The notes under the pieces: model-generated
Databases searched by the model: none
Told to the model about the DNA's origin: nothing
Seen by the model: only the letters and a program-made list of their open reading frames with translations
Program-made: the position numbers and the translations under genes
Source of the DNA: Campylobacterota bacterium
Lineage (GTDB): Bacteria; Campylobacterota; Campylobacteria; Campylobacterales; Sulfurovaceae
Assembly: GCA_013153345.1 (NCBI GenBank)
Contig: JAADEQ010000134.1
Coordinates: 1 to 5,453, forward strand
Direction of reading: 5' to 3'
DNA: 5,453 nucleotides
Shown here: in pieces, positions 1 through 4,689 of the stretch
Layout of the letters: every line of letters starts with the position of its first letter
Numbering within the stretch: position 1 is the stretch's first letter

Positions 1-17
1 AAATCTTGCAGTTTCAT
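1..17 (-). CDS. Possible 5' end of a divergent gene running off the left edge
   Basis: On the minus strand an ATG at 17-15 opens a frame (M-K-L-Q-D) that is uninterrupted to the window edge, only five codons. Upstream on the same strand is AAGG (34-31), a possible ribosome-binding site but about 13 nt from the ATG, which is long. A TATAAT (56-51) lies in an AGATATAAT context like the trpS and rpsB promoters. The promoter is more convincing than the start codon. No product can be suggested from five residues, and a different start further left is possible. Confidence 0.2.
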
Positions 18-50
18 AATTTTGTATTATCCTTATGTAATATAGTTTAA

Positions 51-59
51 ATTATATCT
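51..59 (-). promoter_or_regulatory. Candidate minus-strand -10 element, divergent from trpS
   Basis: Read on the minus strand, 59-51 is AGATATAAT, matching the -10 region of the trpS and rpsB promoters. It would start a transcript near position 44 going left, towards the AAGG at 34-31 and the ATG at 17-15. No -35 box is visible. In AT-rich DNA a TATAAT can occur by chance, so the call rests on the shared wider context. Confidence 0.3.
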
Positions 60-73
60 AATTAATATAAATA

Positions 74-104
74 TTTTCTTGCTTTTATCTCAGATAGATA
101 TAAT
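74..104 (+). promoter_or_regulatory. trpS promoter (sigma-70 type)
   Basis: TATAAT at 99-104, in the context TAGATATAAT, is a perfect -10 box. No good -35 hexamer is present at 16-18 bp; TTGCTT at 79-84 is only 14 bp away. T-runs at 74-77 and 83-86 fit the Campylobacter-type promoter, in which spaced T-tracts replace the -35. Transcription would start near 111, leaving a leader of about 20 nt with the ribosome-binding sequence AGGA at 120-123, 6 nt before the trpS ATG. The leader is too short for a Trp leader peptide or T-box. Confidence 0.6.
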
Positions 105-129
105 TACAAAAAAACTTTTAGGATAGAAA

Positions 130-1101
130 ATGAGAGTATTAACTGGTATTCAGCCATCAGGTAAACTTCATATAGGAAACTATTTTGGAGCAATAAAGCA
201 AATTATTGCTTTGCAAGAGGATGAGGAAAATGAGCTTTTTGCATTTATTGCAAACTATCATGCTCTAAGTGGAGGGGCAAATTTAGATGAGCTAAAGCAA
301 AATACTCTTGAGGTGGCAGTTGATTATTTAAGCTTAGGGCTTAATCCAAAAAAAACTATCTTTTGGGTTCAAAGTGATGTAAAAGAGGTCTTAGAGCTAT
401 ATTGGATTTTATCAAGATATACTCCAATGGGGCTTCTTGAGAGAGCTCATAGCTATAAAGATAAGATTGCAAAAGGAATCTCTCCATCACATGCTCTATT
501 TAGCTATCCGGTATTAATGGCAGCTGATATTTTGCTTTATGACTCAGAGGTTGTGCCAGTTGGAAAAGACCAAAAGCAGCATCTTGAGATGACAAGAGAT
601 ATTGCAATAAAGTTTAATAATGAGCATGGAGAGACTTTTGTGATTCCAATTGAGAAGATTGAAGATGAGGTTGCTGTTGTGCCAGGAATTGATGGGGCAA
701 AGATGAGCAAGAGCTATAAAAATACAATTGAGATTTTTTATGATACTCAAAAACAGCTTCAAAAGAGGTGTAATAAGATAGTTACAGACTCAACTCCTCT
801 TGGTGAGCCGCTTGAGTGGGAGGGTAATAATGTATTTGAACTTTTAAAGCTATTTTCTACAAAAGATGAGGTTGAGGAGCTAAAAAAAGATTATAAAAGC
901 GGCAATTTTGGTCACGGCCACTTCAAAAAGCTATTAACTCAAAAAATTTGGGACTATTTTGAGGAAGCAAGAGAGAAAAGAGAGTATTATTTAAATAATA
1001 TAAATGAGGTAAAAGAGATTTTAAATGAGGGAGCAAAAAGAGCAAGAGCTATTGCTTCAAAGAAGATGGAGGAGGTTAGAGAGAAGGTTGGGATTTTTTA
1101 G
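130..1101 (+). CDS. trpS: Tryptophanyl-tRNA synthetase
   Basis: Charges tRNA-Trp with tryptophan in two ATP-driven steps in the cytoplasm; an essential class I (Ic) aminoacyl-tRNA synthetase. At 323 residues it is normal length for bacterial TrpS. The N-terminus (TGIQPSG then HIGN at residues 14-17) is the class I ATP-binding signature, and KMSKS at 191-195 is the second catalytic motif; both are intact. The Rossmann core and the C-terminal helical anticodon-binding part appear complete. The start is well placed: AGGA at 120-123 lies 6 nt upstream and the TGIQPSG motif begins only four residues in. It looks monocistronic, with its own promoter close upstream, a T-rich terminator at its end, and the next gene convergent. 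The last 26 bp overlap the 3' end of the opposing DUF2062 gene. Confidence 0.97.
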   Translation: MRVLTGIQPSGKLHIGNYFGAIKQIIALQEDEENELFAFIANYHALSGGANLDELKQNTLEVAVDYLSLGLNPKKTIFWVQSDVKEVLELYWILSRYTPMGLLERAHSYKDKIAKGISPSHALFSYPVLMAADILLYDSEVVPVGKDQKQHLEMTRDIAIKFNNEHGETFVIPIEKIEDEVAVVPGIDGAKMSKSYKNTIEIFYDTQKQLQKRCNKIVTDSTPLGEPLEWEGNNVFELLKLFSTKDEVEELKKDYKSGNFGHGHFKKLLTQKIWDYFEEAREKREYYLNNINEVKEILNEGAKRARAIASKKMEEVREKVGIF

Positions 1102-1606
1102 CTTTTTTATCCCTTTTTTCTCTTTTTTCTTTTTTAACTGAATGGACCCAGAGTCTATTTATGAGCAAATAGATAAGATAGGCTACAATAGTGGAGAAGA
1201 AAGCTGCTCCTACATACATACTTAGGGCAATATCGCTCCAGTGCTGAGAGAACCATTGAGTTGTAAGTTCGATATTTTTAATCTCCTCTTTGCCAAGGAG
1301 AAAGTTTCCTACTTTATATTCTATATAGAACATAAAAGGATAGGTTATTGGGTTTGATAACCAAACAGTTGCTAGGGCAATTGGAACATTAAACTTTATA
1401 AAAGGGGTTGTTGCCATAACTCCTGCCATCTGCATTGGCATTGGAATAAATGCCCAAAATAGCCCCACTAAGATTCCTTTTGTGATTGCTTTTCTATTAA
1501 CTGCAAAATATGCTTTTGGAAGATTATATTTCTCTAAAAACTCATTAAACTTTTTATTTTCAGTAGTAAGTTTTTTTAGAAGATTTTTAAATACCCTTCT
1601 TATCAT
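1076..1606 (-). CDS. DUF2062 family inner-membrane protein
   Basis: A 176-residue protein of the DUF2062 family, whose biochemical role is not known to me. The recognisable features are GLFWAFIPMPMQ (residues 48-59), a hydrophobic stretch with prolines, and SNPITYP (84-90), the NP-x-T-x-x-P element typical of the family. Hydrophobic segments at about 43-69, 74-100 and 128-150 predict an integral inner-membrane protein. The N-terminal 40 residues are basic and probably cytoplasmic. The start is supported by AGGA (1615-1612 on the minus strand) 5 nt before the ATG. The C-terminal tail from residue 158 is a run of Lys, Arg and Glu that is simply the antisense of the T-rich trpS terminator, so it may be neutral. 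The gene is convergent with trpS (26-bp overlap) and divergent from rpsB, so it appears to be a single-gene unit with no functional tie to its neighbours. Confidence 0.85.
   Translation of the reverse strand: MIRRVFKNLLKKLTTENKKFNEFLEKYNLPKAYFAVNRKAITKGILVGLFWAFIPMPMQMAGVMATTPFIKFNVPIALATVWLSNPITYPFMFYIEYKVGNFLLGKEEIKNIELTTQWFSQHWSDIALSMYVGAAFFSTIVAYLIYLLINRLWVHSVKKEKREKRDKKAKKSQPSL
1079..1135 (+). terminator. trpS intrinsic terminator, overlapping the end of the convergent gene
   Basis: GGGAT (1090-1094) pairs with ATCCC (1109-1113) around a 14-nt loop that contains the trpS stop codon (1099-1101). The pairing resumes outside a small TT/TT internal loop: 1079-1087 with 1116-1124, including two G-U pairs at 1086-1087 and one at the base. 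T-runs (1123-1128, 1130-1135) follow the hairpin. On the minus strand the same hairpin has no U-tail, so it should act only for trpS. The inner stem is short and the loop large, so it may be weak. Confidence 0.5.
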
Positions 1607-1617
1607 CTTAATCCTAG

Positions 1618-1629
1618 CTAAAATTTTAG
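1618..1629. repeat. 12-bp perfect palindrome upstream of DUF2062
   Basis: CTAAAATTTTAG reads the same on both strands. It lies just downstream of the candidate minus-strand -10 box (1637-1632), covering the expected transcription start of the DUF2062 gene (about 1625), and sits 12-23 bp before its ATG. Its position would suit a repressor operator, but an AT-only core of this kind arises easily by chance in this composition. Confidence 0.25.
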
Positions 1630-1631
1630 AA

Positions 1632-1641
1632 ATTTTATCTA
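1632..1641 (-). promoter_or_regulatory. Candidate promoter of the DUF2062 gene
   Basis: On the minus strand 1641-1632 reads TAGATAAAAT, one base different from the TAGATATAAT of the rpsB and trpS promoters. The -10 hexamer would be TAAAAT (1637-1632), with transcription starting near 1625 and a leader of about 20 nt carrying AGGA at 1615-1612. It faces away from the rpsB promoter, whose -10 box is about 45 bp away. Confidence 0.4.
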
Positions 1642-1654
1642 TTTACTACTTAAT

Positions 1655-1690
1655 ATTTAGAGCTTTTTAAAGAGTTTATTAGATATAATA
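1655..1690 (+). promoter_or_regulatory. rpsB-tsf operon promoter
   Basis: TATAAT at 1684-1689 in the context TTAGATATAATA is a perfect -10 box. There is no TTGACA-like -35; instead T-runs are centred near 1657, 1666 and 1676, about 10 bp apart and in step with the -10. That is the periodic pattern known for Campylobacter sigma-70 promoters. The start would be near 1696. A G+C-rich CGCGCGG (1691-1697) directly after the -10 is unusual here and resembles the discriminator of stringently controlled stable-RNA and ribosomal-protein promoters; that last point is inference. Confidence 0.65.
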
Positions 1691-1695
1691 CGCGC

Positions 1696-1803
1696 GGTTT
1701 AAACTCTGGCAAAAACGCATGTAGTTAATCCTTGACTAGGTTGCACCAATATCGGTGTTAAGGGCTACAGAGGAATTAAACCTATAAATATTTAACCAAG
1801 GAG
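1696..1803 (+). promoter_or_regulatory. Structured rpsB 5' leader, candidate S2 autoregulatory RNA
   Basis: About 113 nt separate the predicted start (1696) from the rpsB ATG. A long-range stem joins GGTTTAA (1696-1702) to TTAAACC (1776-1782) and, after an internal loop, CTCTG (1704-1708) to CAGAG (1768-1772). It encloses two hairpins: TAGT/ACTA (1722-1725 with 1735-1738) and CACC/GGTG (1744-1747 with 1754-1757), plus an alternative CCTT/AAGG pairing (1730-1733 with 1760-1763). The loop of the first hairpin holds TCCTTG (1729-1734), the exact complement of CAAGGA (1797-1802), which contains the rpsB Shine-Dalgarno sequence; together they could form a pseudoknot that hides it. In E. coli S2 represses its own rpsB-tsf operon through the rpsB leader, so a similar role here is a reasonable inference. 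Pairing was found by eye, with no folding or covariation test. Confidence 0.5.
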
Positions 1804-1808
1804 AATTT

Positions 1809-2678
1809 ATGGTAACAATGAAAGACCTTTTAGAGTGTGGTGTACACTTTGGGCATCAGACAAGAAGATGGAATCCAAAGATGAAAAAGTTTATCTTTGG
1901 AGAGAGAAAAAATATCTATATTATTGACCTTCAAAAGACTCTAAAGTATTTTAAAAAGACATATGAGATTGTAAGAGATGCGGCAGCTGAGGGTAAAATT
2001 ATTCTATTTGTTGGAACAAAAAAGCAAGCAAGAGATGCAATTAAAGAGCATGCTCAAAGAGCTGGAATGCCATATGTTGCAACAAGATGGCTTGGAGGAA
2101 TGTTAACAAACTATCCTACAATTAAAAAGTCTATTAGAAAATTAGAGCTTATTGAAAAGATGGAAGAGACTGGCCAAATTAATCTTTTAACAAAAAAAGA
2201 GGCTCTAATGTTAAAAAGAAAAAAAGAGAAGCTTCTAAAGTATCTTGAGGGGTATAGAAACTTAGAGAGAACTCCAGATATGCTATTTGTAATTGATGCG
2301 GTTAAAGAGCATATTGCTGTTAAAGAGGCAAGAAGAATGGGAATGAAAGTTATTGCTCCACTTGATACAAACTGCGACCCAGATTTGATTGATTATCCAA
2401 TTCCAGGAAATGATGATGCAATTCGCTCAATTAATCTATTTTGTAGAGAGATAGCTGATGCTATTATTGAAGGAAAAGCTATTGCATCTGGAGATGGGGC
2501 TGTTGATACTCAAAGTATTGATGAAGAGGCTGCAAAGGCTGCTGGAGTATCAGAAGAGGAGATTAAAGAGCTTTTAAAAGAGGAAAAAGAAGAGGCAGCT
2601 GCTGAAGAAGCAAAAGAGGAAGAGGTTGTTAAAGAAGAGGTCGTAGAAGAGAAAAAAGTAGAAGCTGAAGTTAAGTAA
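1809..2678 (+). CDS. rpsB: 30S ribosomal protein S2 (uS2)
   Basis: S2 binds the small ribosomal subunit between head and body near the platform and is needed for S1 recruitment. The protein has 289 residues. Family signatures are HFGHQ (13-17), RRWNPKM (19-25), [15 protein letters not shown], the segment [19 protein letters not shown], and the late block [19 protein letters not shown] followed by DTNCDP and [11 protein letters not shown]. The conserved fold ends near residue 230. The remainder is an extension, with residues 247-289 almost entirely Glu, Lys, Ala and Val. This makes the protein longer than E. coli S2 (241 residues). The start is fixed by AAGGAG at 1798-1803, 5 nt before ATG; a second ATG three codons in (1818) lacks such spacing. 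First gene of the rpsB-tsf operon, preceded by a structured leader. The Shine-Dalgarno sequence of tsf overlaps its stop codon. Confidence 0.97.
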   Translation: MVTMKDLLECGVHFGHQTRRWNPKMKKFIFGERKNIYIIDLQKTLKYFKKTYEIVRDAAAEGKIILFVGTKKQARDAIKEHAQRAGMPYVATRWLGGMLTNYPTIKKSIRKLELIEKMEETGQINLLTKKEALMLKRKKEKLLKYLEGYRNLERTPDMLFVIDAVKEHIAVKEARRMGMKVIAPLDTNCDPDLIDYPIPGNDDAIRSINLFCREIADAIIEGKAIASGDGAVDTQSIDEEAAKAAGVSEEEIKELLKEEKEEAAAEEAKEEEVVKEEVVEEKKVEAEVK

Positions 2679-2682
2679 GGAG
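2676..2682 (+). promoter_or_regulatory. tsf ribosome-binding site overlapping the rpsB stop codon
   Basis: TAAGGAG includes the rpsB TAA stop (2676-2678) and a strong Shine-Dalgarno sequence 6 nt before the tsf ATG at 2689. A ribosome finishing S2 would be sitting on the tsf initiation site, which favours translational coupling of the two genes; coupling itself is inference. Confidence 0.7.
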
Positions 2683-2688
2683 AGAGTT

Positions 2689-3567
2689 ATGGCAAAGTTT
2701 GGTCCAAAAGAGATTAAGAAACTAAGAGAGATGACAGATGCTGGAATGATGGATTGTAAAGAGGCTCTAAAGGCTACTGATGGAGATATGGAAAAGGCTG
2801 TTGAGTGGCTAAGAAAAAAGGGTCTTGGAGCGGCTGCAAAGAAGGCTGATAAGGTTGCAGCTGAGGGTGTTATTGCAATTAAGGTTGATGGAAATAAAGC
2901 AATTATGCTAGAAATCAACTCTCAAACTGACTTTGTTGCAAAAAATGAGAAGTTTCAAAAGTTTGTTGATGAGGTTGTTGAGCATGTTATGGCAAATGAT
3001 TTTAATAGTGTAGAGGAGATTTTAGAGAGTACTATTAATAATCAACCTTTCAAAGAGTATTTAGCGCTTCAAATTGCTACAATTGGAGAGAATTTAGTTG
3101 TTAGAAGATATGCAAAGGTGGTAAGTGAGGGTAGCCTTGGAACATATGTTCATGCAAATAAAAAAGTTGGGGTAATTGTTGCAAGCAATCAACCAGGGCT
3201 TGAGGAGCAGCTAAAAAATATTGCAATGCATGCAGCGGCTATGAATCCAAAATATTTAAATGAAGAGGCAGTTCCAGCAGAAGTTATTGAAAAAGAGAAA
3301 GAGATAGCAAGAGAGCAGCTTCTAAAAGAGGGTAAACCAGAAAATATTTTAGAAAAGATTCTTCCTGGAAAGATTAAGAAGTTTATGCAAGAGAATACTT
3401 TAGAGAATCAAAAGTTTGTAATGGATGATAAGATTAGTGTAAAAGATTATCTAAAAGCTGCAAATAAAGATGCAAAGCTAACAGATTATGTTAGATTTGA
3501 GCTTGGTGAGGGAATTGAGAAGAAAGAGGAGGATTTTGCAGCAGAGGTTGCAAAACAGATGGCTTAA
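2689..3567 (+). CDS. tsf: Elongation factor Ts
   Basis: Guanine-nucleotide exchange factor that releases GDP from EF-Tu during translation elongation; cytoplasmic. The 292 residues are close to E. coli EF-Ts (283). The N-terminal UBA-like module carries the family signature REMTDAGMMDCKEAL (14-28). Next is the core with NSQTDFVAKNEKF; its TDFV at residues 80-83 contains the Asp-Phe pair that in E. coli inserts near the Mg site of EF-Tu. Further landmarks are the helix IAMHAAAMNPKYL, the coiled-coil region around LLKEGKPENILEKILPGKI, and a C-terminal segment with VRFELGEGIEK. All domains look intact. It lies 10 bp after rpsB, with its ribosome-binding site overlapping the rpsB stop. The final codons and stop are built into the terminator hairpin, so this is the last gene of the operon. 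Confidence 0.97.
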   Translation: MAKFGPKEIKKLREMTDAGMMDCKEALKATDGDMEKAVEWLRKKGLGAAAKKADKVAAEGVIAIKVDGNKAIMLEINSQTDFVAKNEKFQKFVDEVVEHVMANDFNSVEEILESTINNQPFKEYLALQIATIGENLVVRRYAKVVSEGSLGTYVHANKKVGVIVASNQPGLEEQLKNIAMHAAAMNPKYLNEEAVPAEVIEKEKEIAREQLLKEGKPENILEKILPGKIKKFMQENTLENQKFVMDDKISVKDYLKAANKDAKLTDYVRFELGEGIEKKEEDFAAEVAKQMA

Positions 3568-3583
3568 TGGCCATCTTTTCTTC
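3557..3583 (+). terminator. rpsB-tsf operon terminator with the tsf stop codon in its loop
   Basis: AGATGGC (3557-3563) pairs perfectly with GCCATCT (3570-3576) around a 6-nt loop, followed by a T-rich tail (TTTTC then TTCTT). The tsf TAA stop (3565-3567) lies inside the loop, so the left arm encodes the last residues of EF-Ts. This is a compact and convincing Rho-independent terminator. The minus-strand reading lacks a matching U-tail. Confidence 0.75.
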
Positions 3584-3629
3584 TTGATTTGCTCTTTAAT
3601 TTCTGCCTTATAGATTAAAATCACCTTAT

Positions 3630-3653
3630 AAAATAGATACTTTTATCAATTTT
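3630..3653. repeat. AT-only inverted repeat in the tsf-rlmH gap
   Basis: AAAAT (3630-3634) and GATA (3636-3639) are complementary to TATC (3644-3647) and ATTTT (3649-3653), separated by a symmetric A/A mismatch and a 4-nt loop. It lies between the operon terminator and the rlmH promoter. Nothing else supports a function, and A+T-rich gaps readily yield such repeats. The rest of 3584-3690 holds no gene I can support. Confidence 0.2.
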
Positions 3654-3670
3654 CTTTAAAAAAATGTAAA

Positions 3671-3705
3671 TTTTTTTATGCATTTGGAAAAAATATAGGT
3701 ATAAT
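3671..3705 (+). promoter_or_regulatory. Promoter of the rlmH-dksA operon
   Basis: TATAAT at 3700-3705, preceded by ATATAGG, is the best -10 box in the gap. Upstream T-runs at 3671-3677 and 3683-3685 fit the promoter style seen for trpS and rpsB, and no -35 hexamer is visible. Transcription would start near 3712. A second TATAAT at 3739-3744 could be an alternative start near 3751. Confidence 0.5.
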
Positions 3706-3711
3706 TTTTTT

Positions 3712-3829
3712 GTTAAAAATAGGAGTATATTTTACTCTTATAATAAAGATTTGAATTTTAAATATTTATGAATAGTAGCAAGCAGGGTGAAAGAGAAATT
3801 ATATAGTTTAGAGATAATTAAAAGAGGTT
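3712..3829 (+). other. Long 5' leader before rlmH with one small hairpin
   Basis: If the promoter at 3700-3705 is used, the leader is about 118 nt. Near its 5' end GAGTA (3723-3727) pairs with TACTC (3733-3737) around a 5-nt loop, extendable by a G-U and an A-U pair; no U-tail follows, so it is not a terminator. A 12-codon frame (ATG at 3768, stop at 3804-3806) has no usable ribosome-binding site and is probably accidental. I recognise no known riboswitch. Confidence 0.3.
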
Positions 3830-4297
3830 ATGGTGAATATTAAGATATACTCAATTGATAAGAAGGGTAAAAATAGTCTATATGCCCCTCTTATTGAGCA
3901 TTTTATAAAAATATCTAAACCATTTGCAAAGATTGAGGTAGTAGATATTTTTAGTAATAGTATCTCTAAAGCTCAAGATGTTTCACCCATAAAAGCTCAA
4001 GAGAGTTATAGTAAAGAGCTAAGAGGTTTTTTGGATAGAGGATTTAGTGTTGCTTTAGATAAAGATGGTCTAGAGCTTAGTAGTGAAGAGTTTGCTAAAA
4101 AAGTTTTGGAAAATAGACAAGATGTTTCATTTTTTATCGGTGGGGCATTTGGATTTGAAAAAAATTTTATAAATAGTTGCAATTTATCCGTATCTTTTGG
4201 TAAAATTACATTGTCCCATAAATTGGCTAAAGTGGTTTTGCTAGAGCAGATTTTTAGAGGGCTAAGTATTATAAATAATCATCCATATCATAAGTAG
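3830..4297 (+). CDS. rlmH: 23S rRNA pseudouridine-1915 N3-methyltransferase RlmH
   Basis: Methylates N3 of pseudouridine 1915 in helix 69 of 23S rRNA on assembled 70S ribosomes, using S-adenosylmethionine; a small SPOUT-class (knotted) enzyme acting as a homodimer. The 155 residues match the family length. Signatures: ALDKDG at 75-80 (the L-D-x-x-G element), the SAM-knot glycines in FFIGGAFGF (101-109), and the C-terminal block ITLSHKLAKVVLLEQIFRG (126-144) ending in NHPYHK (150-155). His130 and the NHPYH tail are the conserved catalytic and binding segments. Start choice is uncertain: ribosome-binding AGAGG (3823-3827) is only 2 nt from the ATG at 3830 but 5 nt from the in-frame GTG at 3833, which would give M-N-I-K-I, more like relatives. 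First gene of an operon; the dksA-like gene follows after 14 bp. Confidence 0.93.
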   Translation: MVNIKIYSIDKKGKNSLYAPLIEHFIKISKPFAKIEVVDIFSNSISKAQDVSPIKAQESYSKELRGFLDRGFSVALDKDGLELSSEEFAKKVLENRQDVSFFIGGAFGFEKNFINSCNLSVSFGKITLSHKLAKVVLLEQIFRGLSIINNHPYHK

Positions 4298-4311
4298 AAA
4301 AAGGAGATATT

Positions 4312-4671
4312 TTGTATAGCCAAGAAGAGATTATGGAATTAAAAGAAGAACTTTTAATATTAAAAGAGAAATTACAATCTAATATAAGAAAAGCTAATAG
4401 TGAAATAGATTTAATGAGGAATCAAACTCCAACTGATGAAGGTGATTTTGCAGTCTTAACTAATGATTCTACTTTAGATTTTACATTAATTGAAAAACAG
4501 GTGAAAGAATTAGAAGAAATTGAGGTTGCTTTGGATAAAATATTAAATGGAAATTATGGTATTTGTGAGATGTGCGAGGAGCCAATTGGTATAGAGAGGT
4601 TGAGGGTAAAACCTTATGCTAAGTTTTGTATTGTTTGTCGAGAGATTAATGAGAAGAGTTTAAAAAAGTAG
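4312..4671 (+). CDS. dksA: DksA/TraR family zinc-finger transcription regulator
   Basis: A 119-residue protein of the DksA/TraR family, which binds the secondary channel of RNA polymerase and, with ppGpp, changes initiation at rRNA, ribosomal-protein and amino-acid promoters. Residues 3-38 and 53-78 form the two helices of a coiled coil. Between them is DEGDFA (42-47), matching the D-x-x-D-x-A tip with which E. coli DksA (Asp71, Asp74) acts on the polymerase active site. The C-terminal zinc finger has all four cysteines (85, 88, 106, 109; CX2C-X17-CX2C). It is shorter than E. coli DksA (151), lacking part of the N-terminal region. The start is TTG: AAGGAG at 4301-4306 is 5 nt upstream, whereas the first ATG (4333) has no comparable site. 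It lies between rlmH and a membrane protein gene. Glu codons are nearly all GAA up to residue 69 and all GAG after it. Confidence 0.88.
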   Translation: MYSQEEIMELKEELLILKEKLQSNIRKANSEIDLMRNQTPTDEGDFAVLTNDSTLDFTLIEKQVKELEEIEVALDKILNGNYGICEMCEEPIGIERLRVKPYAKFCIVCREINEKSLKK

Positions 4672-4689
4672 TAAAAAGAAGGAGTAGGT

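Noticed and set aside
544..762. Minus-strand open frame of 72 codons inside trpS
   Set aside because: Antisense to the KMSKS-bearing half of a clear trpS; no ribosome-binding site, and the composition is that of a shadow frame.
1482..1670. Plus-strand open frame of 62 codons opposite the start of the DUF2062 gene
   Set aside because: Largely antisense to the DUF2062 coding region and ending just before the rpsB promoter; hydrophobic only because AT-rich antisense gives Phe, Leu and Ile. No ribosome-binding site.
1696..1803. rpsB leader as a tRNA or known riboswitch
   Set aside because: No cloverleaf, no T-arm consensus and no riboswitch core I recognise; the pairing fits a ribosomal-protein leader better.
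2574..2918. Minus-strand open frame of 114 codons across the rpsB-tsf junction
   Set aside because: Antisense of the purine-rich S2 tail and the tsf start, giving runs of Phe, Leu and Ser; two well-identified genes occupy the other strand.
3606..3630. Direct repeat of CCTTATA (3606-3612 and 3624-3630) as an operator or attachment site
   Set aside because: Seven bases in AT-rich DNA, with no neighbouring integrase or regulator; expected by chance.
3565..3640. Minus-strand frame (GTG near 3624) reading into the tsf terminator as a small gene
   Set aside because: AAGG overlaps the GTG rather than preceding it, and the frame soon becomes antisense to tsf.
3768..3806. Twelve-codon frame in the rlmH leader as a leader peptide
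   Set aside because: No Shine-Dalgarno sequence at a workable distance, no run of regulatory codons, and no attenuator after it.
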